A stretch of 64,000 bases of DNA, taken from positions 62,001 through 126,000 of the forward strand of contig NZ_NWSQ01000014.1 in the NCBI RefSeq assembly GCF_002531725.1, read 5' to 3'. Below the pieces are notes generated by a model. It searched no databases. It was given only the letters and a program-made list of their open reading frames with translations, and was not told the origin of the DNA. Within the stretch, counting starts at the first letter, position 1, and each line of letters begins with the position of its first letter. The position numbers and the translations under genes are program-made. The stretch is from Rhizobium sp. L43. Lineage in GTDB: Bacteria; Pseudomonadota; Alphaproteobacteria; Rhizobiales; Rhizobiaceae. Positions 51,343-60,370 of this stretch are shown one piece after another.

Positions 51343-52971
51343 TTAGTAAACATTCCGCCCACCTCCGACGCTTGCGAGCGGCTGCGGAAGGCTAAAATCA
51401 TCATTTTCGTATTCGTCTTCGACAGGTGCCGGACGGGCGGCGGCCTCGATGGCGCGCGGCGGCGTCACGCGAGCCGGCGCCGGGCGCCCTGCATGGGCAT
51501 TTTCCCGGGCGATGCGGAATTCGCGAATGGTCCGGCCGAGCTCGAGAATGACGGTGTGCAGGTGGTCGGCGCCTTCGGCGGAGCGCTCGGCAAGGCCGGC
51601 GTTGCCGGCCACCTCGCCGCCCAGGCTCTTGACGTCCGATGTCACGCTGTCCAGGCTTTCGGCATGTTCACCGGTTCGGGTGGCGATGCCTGATATGGCG
51701 GCGTTGATGTCGGTGACCTGGCGCACGATGCTGCCGATCGAATCCTGTGTGCGGCCGACCATCTGCACGCCGGCGTCGACCTGCGCCTTGGTCGTCGTTA
51801 CCAGCGTCTTGATCTCGCGGGCGGCTTCGGCGGAGCGCTGGGCCAGAGCGCGGACTTCCTGGGCGACGACGGCAAAACCGCGGCCGGAATCACCGGCGCG
51901 GGCGGCCTCGATGCCGGCATTCAGCGCCAGGAGATTGGTTTGGAAGGCGATTTCGTCGATTGCGCCGATGATCTGGCCGATTTTCTCGGCCGACTGCTCG
52001 ATATCGGCCATGGCGCTGATGGCGCGGCCGACGACCTCGCCGCTTTCTTCGACGGCGGCGCGCGTCGAGGCAGCCGCCTGTTCGGCGGCGCGGCTCTCGG
52101 CAGCACCGTTGCGGACACTGCCGGCGATGCCGGCAAGGGCAGCGGCGGAAAGCTGCAGCCTGTCGGCCTGACCGGACGCCGTGCCGGCAAACTGCCTGGA
52201 CAGGCCGGCAAGCGAGCCGGTCGCCGCTTCGGCCTTCAGGGTGCGCTCGGTGATGGCTGTAAATTCGGCCTGGAGACCATCCAGCGCACCGTTCAGCGCG
52301 GCGGCGATCCCGGCATGGTCGCCGTCGACGGGCGCGCGCCGCGTCAGGTCGCGGGCGGCCAGGCCTTCGATGACATCGCCGAAGATCCGGGCGATCTCGG
52401 CCTCATTGTCGGCGCGCTGATCGCCAAGCGCACGGCTCTGGGCGGCGCGCAGCGCGTTGAAACGGAGCGAGACTGCGATTTCCACATCGACCATGACGAT
52501 GCGGATGATCGCGGTCATCAGATCGGAGATTTCGCGGCTGCGGCGTTTGGCCGACGGCAGCAGTGGACGGCCGGCAATCTCCTCGGCGAGACCGGAAACC
52601 ACATGCTCCAGCATGACGCCATGGCCGGCCACGTGCCAGCGCGGGTCGAGGCCGATCTTGCTTTCGGTGTCGGAGAGAACCTTGACGCGCTCGGCATAGA
52701 GGCTGTCGAACCGCGCATCCGTCAGCACGTCCCAATGCGAGGACTGCAGATCATGCAGGCGCTCGACCTGGCGCTCGCTCTCGAAATTGCGCGAAGCGTC
52801 GGGGAATGACTGGAACCTGTGGAAGAGGTCCCTGAGACCTGCCTTCAGATGTGCTTCGAGGGCCGGCCGGTTGCGGCGCACCAGATCGCACTGCTCGGCA
52901 TCGAGACCGGCAAAGCGCAGACGGTCGCGCAAGCTGCCTGCCTGCGCTCCACGAGCCTGATCTGATGGCAT
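51343..52971 (-). CDS. icpA: Soluble globin-coupled chemoreceptor IcpA
   Basis: A 542-residue cytoplasmic receptor. The N-terminal region (about 15-170) is a globin-coupled sensor domain (LKAGLRDLFHRFQSFPD and IGLDPRW near the F-helix). It is followed by a helical linker and the methyl-accepting signalling domain (about 260-505), with the hairpin tip DEIAFQTNLLALNAGIEAARAGDSGRGFAVVAQEVRALA. No membrane segments. The usual proximal heme His aligns with Glu103, so heme binding by the usual ligand is doubtful. The C-terminus lacks the receptor pentapeptide. The ATG at 52971 follows GAGG; the longer frame is open but not conserved. It is the first gene of the che operon. Confidence 0.88.
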   Translation of the reverse strand: MPSDQARGAQAGSLRDRLRFAGLDAEQCDLVRRNRPALEAHLKAGLRDLFHRFQSFPDASRNFESERQVERLHDLQSSHWDVLTDARFDSLYAERVKVLSDTESKIGLDPRWHVAGHGVMLEHVVSGLAEEIAGRPLLPSAKRRSREISDLMTAIIRIVMVDVEIAVSLRFNALRAAQSRALGDQRADNEAEIARIFGDVIEGLAARDLTRRAPVDGDHAGIAAALNGALDGLQAEFTAITERTLKAEAATGSLAGLSRQFAGTASGQADRLQLSAAALAGIAGSVRNGAAESRAAEQAAASTRAAVEESGEVVGRAISAMADIEQSAEKIGQIIGAIDEIAFQTNLLALNAGIEAARAGDSGRGFAVVAQEVRALAQRSAEAAREIKTLVTTTKAQVDAGVQMVGRTQDSIGSIVRQVTDINAAISGIATRTGEHAESLDSVTSDVKSLGGEVAGNAGLAERSAEGADHLHTVILELGRTIREFRIARENAHAGRPAPARVTPPRAIEAAARPAPVEDEYENDDFSLPQPLASVGGGRNVY

Positions 52972-53402
52972 GTCCTGCCTCAACGCCTGTCCCCAACCAC
53001 GTTCCGAGCGAAGGCCCGGCCAAAAACTTTTGCAGCATCCGATAAACGCCAAGCGTGGAGACGGTCCTTGCCACCGGTGACAACCGGCGGGTCGAGCCCT
53101 CTGATCAGCTATGTTTCGGAGCTGTCTGAAGAGATGGATACCGGATCAACCCGGTACGGCGGGACGGCGTCATGCCTGGTGGGAACGAGTGCATCTTCCC
53201 ATTCCGACGTGTAAACCAATGTTTATGGTTAATTCCTTGCTTGAAGGTTAATAAGCCTTTTCGCAGTGCCGGCTTTTGAAGCAATTCAAGGCCGTTGGCA
53301 ATAAATACTGCTGCGGAGTTGCACGGCTGCTACAAGGCACACGCAAGCTCCGTGTTATAGGCCGGTCGATAACCAAGACATGACGTCGACAAGGACAGAG
53401 CA
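52972..53402. other. Divergent intergenic region che operon / small plus-strand gene
   Basis: This 431-bp stretch contains the bipartite flagellin-type element at 53141-53175. Near the right end it has AATGTTTATGGTTAATTCCTTG and further AT-rich sequence, likely promoter material for either side. No gene longer than the small one starting at 53403 is supported. Confidence 0.5.
53141..53175 (-). promoter_or_regulatory. Bipartite flagellin-type promoter element upstream of the che operon
   Basis: On the minus strand: GCATGA (53175-53170), 15 nt, CCGG (53154-53151), then CCGG (53144-53141). The layout and spacing match the four flagellin copies. It is 170-205 bp upstream of the icpA start, which leaves a long leader. 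Confidence 0.5.
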
Positions 53403-53516
53403 ATGATTGTTCTCGGATTGGGTTCCTGCTTGATTGCAATGACGCTGCTTGCCGCCGTCGCCCGCCTCGATTCTCTCGCCGCAAACCGCGATATCCGCGG
53501 ACTCCGGGTGTTTTAG
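53403..53516 (+). CDS. Putative 37-residue membrane peptide
   Basis: An ATG at 53403 opens a 37-residue frame ending at TAG 53516. It is preceded by AAGGACAGAG at proper Shine-Dalgarno spacing. The first 22 residues are hydrophobic (MIVLGLGSCLIAMTLLAAVA), followed by a charged tail (RLDSLAANRDIRGLRVF). No family is recognised. It could be a small membrane protein or a leader; translation needs proof. Confidence 0.45.
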   Translation: MIVLGLGSCLIAMTLLAAVARLDSLAANRDIRGLRVF

Positions 53517-53609
53517 CCTTTCCTGGTCAGATTGAAGCATTCTGTTGGCAGTCCGGCGCCTTTGGTGTAATCGCACTCGCGCCTTTCATGTCAGCGGAAC
53601 AGTCGGTTC

Positions 53610-55031
53610 ATGTCCCCCAGATCAGGTCTCCTCATCGTTCTTGGCTTCACGCTCTGGCGCGTCGTCACGCTGCATTTCGATGCGACCGACCTTTTCGTCG
53701 ATGAGGCGCAGTACTGGTTCTGGTCGCAGAATCTCGATCTCGGCTATTATTCCAAGCCGCCGATGATTGCCTGGGTGATCCGGGCGATCACCGAACTCTC
53801 CGGTTCCGACGCCATCTACTGGATCAGGCTCGCCGGACCGCTGATCCACATGGCGGCGGCACTGGTGCTGATGAAGGTGGCGAAGCGTTTCGTCGGGCCG
53901 GAGATCGAAGGCTGGACGGGCGCCACCTATATCACGCTCCCGGGCGTCGCGCTGTCTTCGGTGTTCTTCTCGACCGACGTGATCCTGCTGTTCTTCATCG
54001 CGATCGTCTTGCTTGCCTATTTCGGCCTGACACAGCGGCGCTCGGTCGGGCTGGCGCTGGTGATGGGTCTCGGCGTCGGCCTCGCCTTCCTGACGAAATA
54101 TGCCGTGCTGTTCGTGCTTCCCGGCGGCGCGCTTGCTCTCCTCCTCATTCCGGCCGCACGCATCGCCATTCGGGATTTCATCATCGCTGTCGCGGTCGCG
54201 ATTGTTGTCGCCTTGCCGAATCTCTGGTGGAACCTGCAGCACGACAATACGACGGTGCGGCATACGCAGGACATCGCCCATTGGAGCGAACTCGGCATCA
54301 ATCTCCGTCGCGGGCTGGAATTCTTCTCCGCCCAATTCGGCGTCGTCGGACCGATCATCTTCTTTGCGATGCTCTGGGCGGTCTATCGCATGATCAAGGG
54401 CAGGAGCGACGACCGGGAAAAGATGCTGATCTGGCTATCGATGCCGGTGGTAGTGCTGATCACGCTGCAGGCAACGGTCGCCAAGGCCTATGCCAACTGG
54501 GCCGTGACCGCCTATGTCGCCGGGACGATCCTTGCCGTCTGGCTGCTCTATCGGTTGTGGCCGAAAGGGCTCAGGCTGTCGCTCGCCATCAACGGCATCG
54601 CCAGCCTGCTCTTTCCGCTGGCGACAATCTTTCCGCAACAGTTGCTTTTGCCGAGCGGCGACGAGCTGATGAAGCGCTATCTCGGCCGCGCCGAAGTCAG
54701 CCGCCAGGCCGCGGCACTTGCCGGCCAGGCCGGCACCGACATCATCGTCACCGATGATCGCGACATGGTCGCCGATCTTTTCTATACGTTGCGCGACACA
54801 TCCTACAGGATCTATGCGCGCGCGCCGGCGGGCCTTCCCGAGAGCTATTATGAGCAGGAATTCGCCCTGCCGGCCGACATCACCGGCAAGGTGCTCTTCC
54901 TGACGGACGGTCCCTTCAGCTGCGCCACCGAGACGCCCGAAGTCCTGAAGAACTGGCAGCCGACGGAGGGCTATTACAAGGGCAAGGCGCTCTCCGTTTA
55001 CAAGGTCTCCGCCGCCTGCCTGGCGCCCTGA
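53610..55031 (+). CDS. ArnT/PMT-like glycosyltransferase (GT39/83 type)
   Basis: A 473-residue polytopic membrane protein with about ten helices, then a C-terminal soluble part (from about 365). The N-terminal DATDLFVDEAQYWFWSQNLDLGYYSKPPMIAWVI holds the catalytic-type Asp-Glu and the conserved Y-x-K-P-P motif of the dolichyl-phosphate mannosyltransferase/ArnT superfamily. Such enzymes move a sugar from a polyprenyl phosphate to lipid A, lipids or proteins in the periplasm. The substrate is unknown. The GC content is slightly lower than in neighbours at the start. It is transcribed alone, ending 15 bp before the convergent XRE gene. Confidence 0.88.
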   Translation: MSPRSGLLIVLGFTLWRVVTLHFDATDLFVDEAQYWFWSQNLDLGYYSKPPMIAWVIRAITELSGSDAIYWIRLAGPLIHMAAALVLMKVAKRFVGPEIEGWTGATYITLPGVALSSVFFSTDVILLFFIAIVLLAYFGLTQRRSVGLALVMGLGVGLAFLTKYAVLFVLPGGALALLLIPAARIAIRDFIIAVAVAIVVALPNLWWNLQHDNTTVRHTQDIAHWSELGINLRRGLEFFSAQFGVVGPIIFFAMLWAVYRMIKGRSDDREKMLIWLSMPVVVLITLQATVAKAYANWAVTAYVAGTILAVWLLYRLWPKGLRLSLAINGIASLLFPLATIFPQQLLLPSGDELMKRYLGRAEVSRQAAALAGQAGTDIIVTDDRDMVADLFYTLRDTSYRIYARAPAGLPESYYEQEFALPADITGKVLFLTDGPFSCATETPEVLKNWQPTEGYYKGKALSVYKVSAACLAP

Positions 55032-55046
55032 GCAATCGATTCCGCT

Positions 55047-55298
55047 TTAAGGAATTAGGCAGAGGCCGGTACCCGCCCCTTCGATATCGACGAATTTGAC
55101 GCCGCCCTCCTCGAAGGCGAGGCGCAGCTGCGCCTCCGTCGCCCGGTGGATGTCGTGGTGGCGTCCCTCATAATCGCGAATGGTGCTGCGTGAGACCGCT
55201 GCCCTTTCGGCCAGATCAGTCTGGGTCCAGTCGAGCAGGCCGCGCGCCGCGCGGCAGAGAGCGGGGGTGAGAATTGTTTCCCTTGCGCCTTGACCCAT
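55047..55298 (-). CDS. Small XRE-type helix-turn-helix regulator
   Basis: An 83-residue protein with a helix-turn-helix over residues 10-65 (LTPALCRAARGLLDWTQTDLAERAAVSRSTIRDYE) and a short C-terminal strand region (GGVKFVDIEGAGTGLCLI). This is the type often seen as a stand-alone regulator next to its target. It is divergent from the antiporter gene at 55378, with a 79-bp gap rich in repeats of ATAT. Confidence 0.88.
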   Translation of the reverse strand: MGQGARETILTPALCRAARGLLDWTQTDLAERAAVSRSTIRDYEGRHHDIHRATEAQLRLAFEEGGVKFVDIEGAGTGLCLIP

Positions 55299-55312
55299 AA
55301 TTCTAATTTACC

Positions 55313-55347
55313 CATATTGGTCGATATAGATCATATATGTCATATTA
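55313..55347. promoter_or_regulatory. Candidate operator between XRE regulator and antiporter
   Basis: An AT-rich stretch with CATATT at 55313-55318 and again at 55341-55346, and GATATAGATCATATATG between, in the divergent gap. It contains palindromic half sites and may be the operator and shared promoter. No proof from sequence. Confidence 0.35.
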
Positions 55348-55377
55348 CGAACGAGATTTCCAGATCAGGAGACAGCG

Positions 55378-57195
55378 ATGCCACACGATACGCCCTTGAT
55401 TTCGACAATCGTCGGCGGCCTCGTGCTGGCTTTCATCTTCGGCGCGTTTGCCCATCGGCTGCGGATGCCGCCGCTGGTGGGCTATCTGATTGCCGGCGTG
55501 CTGGTCGGGCCGCATACGCCGGGTTATGTGGCGGATCAGAACCTTGCGCCGGAGCTTGCCGAAATCGGCGTCATCCTGCTGATGTTCGGTGTTGGGCTGC
55601 ATTTCTCCCTGAAAGACCTGCTGTCGGTGCGCGGCATCGCGGTGCCCGGCGCCATCGCCCAGATCGCCTTTGCGACCCTGCTCGGCTGGGGGCTCGGCGC
55701 CTTCATGGGCTGGCCGACCGGCGGCAGCCTGGTCTTCGGCCTGGCGCTTTCGGTCGCTTCAACCGTGGTTCTGTTGAAGGCGCTGCAGGAGCGGCGCCTG
55801 GTCGAGACGGAGCGCGGCAGGATCGCCGTCGGCTGGCTGATCGTCGAGGATCTCGCCATGGTGCTGGCGCTGGTGCTGATCCCGGCCGCAGCCAGCATCG
55901 GCGGTGAGGGTCACGCTCCCGTCGAGCCGCTCTCGGCCGGGCTGAGCCGCCTGTTCGGGCTCGATCTCGGCATCGGCGGCATGATCGCCATGACGCTGGT
56001 GAAGGTGGCGCTGTTCGTGGCGCTGATGCTGGTCTTCGGCCGCAAACTCATTCCGTGGACGATGCACCGCATCGCCCACACCGGCTCGCGCGAGCTGTTC
56101 CGGCTCGGCGTGCTGGCGATCGCCCTCGGCGTCGCTTTCGGCGCGGCGAAGCTCTTCGGCGTGTCGCTGGCGCTCGGCGCCTTCTTTGCCGGCATGGTGC
56201 TGGCCGAAAGCGAGCTCAGCCATCGCGCCGCGCAGGAAAGCCTGCCGCTGCGCGACGCCTTCGCCGTGCTGTTCTTCGTCTCGGTCGGCATGCTGTTCGA
56301 TCCGAACATCCTGATCGACAAGCCGCTGCCGATCCTGGCCACCATCTTCATCATCGTCATCGGCAAGTCCGTCGCCGCGCTGCTGATCGTGCTCGCCTTC
56401 AAGAAGCCGCTCGGCACGGCGCTGACGATTTCGGCAAGCCTCGGCCAGATCGGCGAATTCTCCTTCATCCTCGCCGCCCTCGGCGTCGAACTCGGGCTTC
56501 TGCCGGGGGAAGGCCGCGATCTGATCCTTGCCGGCGCCATCATCTCGATCATCCTCAACCCGCTGCTGTTCTTCCTCTGCGACCGCATGCGGCCGCTTTT
56601 CGAAGGTGCGAAACGTGAAGACGTCGTGGCCGACCCCGCCGCTGCCGATGCGATCGCCGCGCAGGAGGAGACGCCGGCCGAAGACGACGAGGTGCACCCG
56701 ACCGCTCTCAGCGGCCACGCCATTCTCGTCGGCTACGGGCGAGTCGGCAGCATCGTCGGACAGAATCTCAAATCGTCAGCCACACCTTTTCTCGTCATCG
56801 AGGATTCCGACAAGCGCATCGGCGAGCTGAAGGCGCAGGGCATCGAAACCCTGATGGGCAATGCGGTGGCGAGGGAGACGCTCGACCTCGCCAATCTCTC
56901 CGGCGCCCGCAGCATCGCCATCGCCATCCCGAACGCCTTCGAGGCCTGCCGCATCGCCGAACAGGCGCGCAGCGTCAATCCGTTGATCCTTATCGTCGCC
57001 CGCGCCCATTCCGACGCCGAGGTCGATGAATTGAAGCACTATGGCGCCGACACCGTCATCATGGGCGAGCGTGAAATCGGGCTTGGCATGGTTGACCGGC
57101 TCGCCCAAGTGCATCATGAGAGTGTGCCCTATGAAGACGGGCATGGGCCTGATACAATTATCCCGGCGGATGACCCTCCGCCGCAAAGAGAATGA
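55378..57195 (+). CDS. KefB/YbaL-type cation:proton antiporter (CPA2)
   Basis: A 605-residue transporter with about 12-13 membrane helices in residues 5-405 (RMPPLVGYLIAGVLVGPHTPG, VSASTVVLLKAL-type SVASTVVLLKAL, and the VEDLAMVLAL stretch with the ion-site Asp). It has an acidic linker and a C-terminal RCK/TrkA-N domain from about residue 450 (GYGRVGSIVGQNL). CPA2 proteins export K+ or Na+ for protons. The specific ion is unknown. The ATG has a GGAGA Shine-Dalgarno. The small XRE gene is divergent from it. Confidence 0.92.
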   Translation: MPHDTPLISTIVGGLVLAFIFGAFAHRLRMPPLVGYLIAGVLVGPHTPGYVADQNLAPELAEIGVILLMFGVGLHFSLKDLLSVRGIAVPGAIAQIAFATLLGWGLGAFMGWPTGGSLVFGLALSVASTVVLLKALQERRLVETERGRIAVGWLIVEDLAMVLALVLIPAAASIGGEGHAPVEPLSAGLSRLFGLDLGIGGMIAMTLVKVALFVALMLVFGRKLIPWTMHRIAHTGSRELFRLGVLAIALGVAFGAAKLFGVSLALGAFFAGMVLAESELSHRAAQESLPLRDAFAVLFFVSVGMLFDPNILIDKPLPILATIFIIVIGKSVAALLIVLAFKKPLGTALTISASLGQIGEFSFILAALGVELGLLPGEGRDLILAGAIISIILNPLLFFLCDRMRPLFEGAKREDVVADPAAADAIAAQEETPAEDDEVHPTALSGHAILVGYGRVGSIVGQNLKSSATPFLVIEDSDKRIGELKAQGIETLMGNAVARETLDLANLSGARSIAIAIPNAFEACRIAEQARSVNPLILIVARAHSDAEVDELKHYGADTVIMGEREIGLGMVDRLAQVHHESVPYEDGHGPDTIIPADDPPPQRE

Positions 57196-57249
57196 GAGAT
57201 TGGCGCGCTTTTGAGCCGATACGGGAGTGACATCGCCGGGACGGAGACG

Positions 57250-57630
57250 ATGGAGCTGGATCAGCACCGTCTGACGAACCGTATCGCCGCTTCCCTCCTC
57301 TTCGCCATCCTTGCCTATCTCGGCCTGCTTTTCGGCGGCAATCTGATCATCTCGCCCGATGTCGCCGTCAATACGCTTTCCTCCTCCGGCCGAGATCCGC
57401 AGCCGCCGCAGCTGACTGCGCGCGATGCCGTGCGCGGGTTGCTCGCCACCGAGCGCAAGCTTGCGCCGAAGCAGGCAGCCCATGACAGCGGATCATCCGC
57501 CCTTGCCGCCGCCCCGGCTCCCGATTTCGCCGGCTGGGACATATCAGCCGCTTTTCCGGCATCCGAAGCGCCGCTTCATGCCGCGGTCTCCAGAGCCCAT
57601 CAGCCGCGCGCACCGCCGGCGGCTGCCTGA
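57250..57630 (+). CDS. Small membrane protein of unknown function
   Basis: A 126-residue protein with one membrane helix (about residues 10-33: ASLLFAILAYLGLLFGGNLI) and a Pro/Ala-rich periplasmic or cytoplasmic tail. No family is recognised. The frame is open from 57211, but ATG 57250 follows GGAG. It is 55 bp after the antiporter stop codon and 83 bp before secDF, all in the same direction. Confidence 0.55.
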   Translation: MELDQHRLTNRIAASLLFAILAYLGLLFGGNLIISPDVAVNTLSSSGRDPQPPQLTARDAVRGLLATERKLAPKQAAHDSGSSALAAAPAPDFAGWDISAAFPASEAPLHAAVSRAHQPRAPPAAA

Positions 57631-57713
57631 CGTTTGCGCCGCGGCGCTTCCGACATCTGACGACATGCCGCCAGCGCCCGAGCGCCGGCCCCTGATTATC
57701 TAAGGAATACAAC

Positions 57714-60263
57714 ATGCGTACTTCACCATGGCTGGTGCTCACCTATACGGTGATCATCTTTCTCGGCCTATTGATCGCCCTGCCGAACGTCCTGCCGCAA
57801 TCCGTCCTCCAGCGCGTGCCGGCATGGCTGCCGCATGAACAGGTCTCGCTCGGCCTCGACCTTCGCGGCGGCTCGCATCTCGTTCTGGAAGTCGACGAAG
57901 CCGACCTGACCAAGGAGCGGCTGCAATCGCTGCTTCAGGATGCGCGCCGTGTGCTGCGCGAAAAGGGCATCCAGCCTAAGGCCGTCGTCCGCAGCCAGAA
58001 CCAGATCGTCGTGACGCTCGCCGATGCCGCCCAGAGCGATGCCGCCGTCACCGAGCTTAAGACGCTCGCCAATCCGATCAGCACCGGCATCAGCGCCGGC
58101 CAGGCGGATCTCGCCGTCACTGCAAACGGCGCCACCATCACCGTCGGATTCTCGCCGGCCGGCATCTCCGCCAATGTCGACAATGCCGTCCAGCAGAGCC
58201 TTGAAGTCATCCGCCAGCGCGTCGACCAGGTCGGCGTCTCCGAGCCGACCATCCAGCGCATCGGCGCCAACCGCGTGCTCGTCCAGCTTCCGGGCGCACA
58301 GGATCCGTCGCGCCTGCGCGAACTTCTCGGCTCCACCGCCAAAATGTCGTTCCATATGCTGTCGCCGAACAACCAGCCCGGTCCCGGCGTGACCATGCTG
58401 AAGGACGACGAAGGCCGTACCTATCCGGTGCTCGACCGTGTCGAAATCTCCGGCGACCGGCTTTCGGACGCCCGTGTCAGCTTCGACCCGAACACGCATG
58501 AGCCGATCGTCAGCTTCCGCTTCGACAGCGCCGGCGCCAGCCGCTTTGCCGACATCACCCGCCAGAACGTCGGCAATCCTTTCGCCATCGTCCTCGACGA
58601 CAAGGTGCTGAGCGCCCCCGTCATCCGCGAGCCGATCACCGGCGGTTCCGGCCAGATCTCCGGCAGCTTCTCGGCCGACAGCGCAACGACGCTTGCCGCC
58701 ATGCTGCGCGCTGGCGCCCTGCCCGCCAAGCTGACCGTCATCGAGGAACGCACCGTCGGCGCCGACCTCGGCGCCGATGCGATCAAGATGGGTATCTATT
58801 CCGGCCTCGTCGGCTTTGCTCTCGTCGCCCTCTTCATCTTCGTGCTCTACGGCACCTGGGGCGTGCTGGCGAATATCGCCCTGCTGATCCACACGATCCT
58901 GACCTTTTCGGCCCTGACGCTGGTCGGCGCGACGCTGACCCTGCCGGGCATTGCCGGCGTCGTGCTCGGCATCGGCCTTGCGGTCGACGCCAACGTTCTC
59001 ATCAACGAGCGTATCCGCGAGGAAACGCGCAAGGGCAAGAGCGCCTTCGCCGCCATCGATACCGGCTTCAACCGGGCTTATTCCACCATCATCGACGGCA
59101 ACATGACGGCCCTGATTGCGGCCGCCATCCTGTTCTATTTCGGCTCCGGACCGGTTCGCGGCTTTGCCGTGACCATGGCGCTCGGCCTGATCATCTCGAT
59201 GTTCACCTCGGTCGCCTTCGTCCGCGTCGCGATGATCGAGATCACCCGCCGCCGCAAGTTCAAGGTGCTGAACATCCGGCCGCTGATTCCGTTCAGCCCC
59301 TATGACAAGCACATCCAGTTCATGAAGGCGCGCTTCTTCGGCGTCACCGTTTCGGCGCTGCTGTCGATTGCCTCCGTCGTGCTGTTCATTCATCCCGGCC
59401 TCAACTACGGCGTCGATTTCCGCGGCGGCATCCAGATGTCCGTCAAGACGCAAGGGGCTGCCGATCTTGCAAAGTTCCGCGAAGGTCTGGATAGTCTCGG
59501 CCTCGGCGAAATCACGCTGCAGTCCTTCGGCGACAAGAACAGCATCCTCGTGCGCGCCCAGCGGCAGGAGGGCGGCGAAGAGGCGCAGACGGCAGCGGTG
59601 ACCAAGCTGAAGGCCGAAGTCGCCAAGATCGACCCGTCCGCCACCGTCGAGGGCACCGACGTCATCGGCCCGAAGGTCAGCGGCGAGCTTGCCTGGGCCG
59701 GCATCCTGTCAGTGGTGATCGCAAGTTTCGCGATGCTGATCTATATCTGGGTGCGGTTCGAATGGCCGTTTGCCGTCGGCGCCATCGTCACGCTGGTGCT
59801 CGACGTCACCAAGGCGATCGGCTTCTTCGCGATCACCGGTCTCGACTTCAACCTGACGGCGATCGCCGCCATCCTGACGCTCGTCGGTTACTCGGTGAAC
59901 GACAAGGTCGTCGTCTATGACCGCATGCGCGAAAACATGCGGCTCTATAAGTCGATGCCGCTGCGCGAGATCATCGACAAGTCGATCAACGAGACCCTGG
60001 CACGAAGCCTCTACACCAATGCGACGGCCTTCCTCGCTCTGGTGCCGATGGCGATCTGGGGCGGCAGCGCCGTCTCGAGCTTCGCGATCCCGATGGTCTT
60101 CGGCATTCTCGTGGCCGGCGCCTCTTCGATCTTCATCGCAGCACCGATCCTGCTCTTCCTCGGCGACTGGCGCCGCCGCCACGCCAAGGCGGCACCGGGA
60201 GACGATACGGCCGTTGAAATCATCCCGCCGGAACAGGGTCGCCCGCGCAAGTCGGCAAGCTAA
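57714..60263 (+). CDS. secDF: Fused SecD-SecF protein translocation subunit
   Basis: An 849-residue fusion of SecD (about residues 1-520) and SecF (about 540-849). The SecD half has the first membrane helix, the periplasmic P1 domain and the LGLDLRGGSHLVLEV and GLAVDANVLINERIREETRKG motifs; the SecF half has FHPGLNYGVDFRGGIQM-like and TLVGYSVNDKVVVYDRMRENMR. It uses proton flow to assist Sec-dependent export in the periplasm. The fusion is common in rhizobia. A terminator follows 24 bp after the stop codon. Confidence 0.96.
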   Translation: MRTSPWLVLTYTVIIFLGLLIALPNVLPQSVLQRVPAWLPHEQVSLGLDLRGGSHLVLEVDEADLTKERLQSLLQDARRVLREKGIQPKAVVRSQNQIVVTLADAAQSDAAVTELKTLANPISTGISAGQADLAVTANGATITVGFSPAGISANVDNAVQQSLEVIRQRVDQVGVSEPTIQRIGANRVLVQLPGAQDPSRLRELLGSTAKMSFHMLSPNNQPGPGVTMLKDDEGRTYPVLDRVEISGDRLSDARVSFDPNTHEPIVSFRFDSAGASRFADITRQNVGNPFAIVLDDKVLSAPVIREPITGGSGQISGSFSADSATTLAAMLRAGALPAKLTVIEERTVGADLGADAIKMGIYSGLVGFALVALFIFVLYGTWGVLANIALLIHTILTFSALTLVGATLTLPGIAGVVLGIGLAVDANVLINERIREETRKGKSAFAAIDTGFNRAYSTIIDGNMTALIAAAILFYFGSGPVRGFAVTMALGLIISMFTSVAFVRVAMIEITRRRKFKVLNIRPLIPFSPYDKHIQFMKARFFGVTVSALLSIASVVLFIHPGLNYGVDFRGGIQMSVKTQGAADLAKFREGLDSLGLGEITLQSFGDKNSILVRAQRQEGGEEAQTAAVTKLKAEVAKIDPSATVEGTDVIGPKVSGELAWAGILSVVIASFAMLIYIWVRFEWPFAVGAIVTLVLDVTKAIGFFAITGLDFNLTAIAAILTLVGYSVNDKVVVYDRMRENMRLYKSMPLREIIDKSINETLARSLYTNATAFLALVPMAIWGGSAVSSFAIPMVFGILVAGASSIFIAAPILLFLGDWRRRHAKAAPGDDTAVEIIPPEQGRPRKSAS

Positions 60264-60286
60264 AATTCCCTGTTGACGCATCCTTG

Positions 60287-60323
60287 AAGAGGGCGCCGGT
60301 TGCAGAGCCGGCGCCCTCTTTCT
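60287..60323 (+). terminator. Terminator of secDF
   Basis: AAGAGGGCGCCGG (60287-60299) pairs with CCGGCGCCCTCTT (60308-60320), a 13-bp stem with 8-nt loop, followed by TCTATTG. It lies 24 bp past the secDF stop codon. Confidence 0.85.
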
Positions 60324-60370
60324 ATTGTCGGTAACTGCAAGGATAAAATCATGCAGCGTTTCAAAGGATT

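Noticed and set aside
57768..59453. A 561-residue open frame on the minus strand
   Set aside because: It is antisense to secDF and rich in Asp/Glu/Arg/Gly runs, a shadow of the SecD codons.
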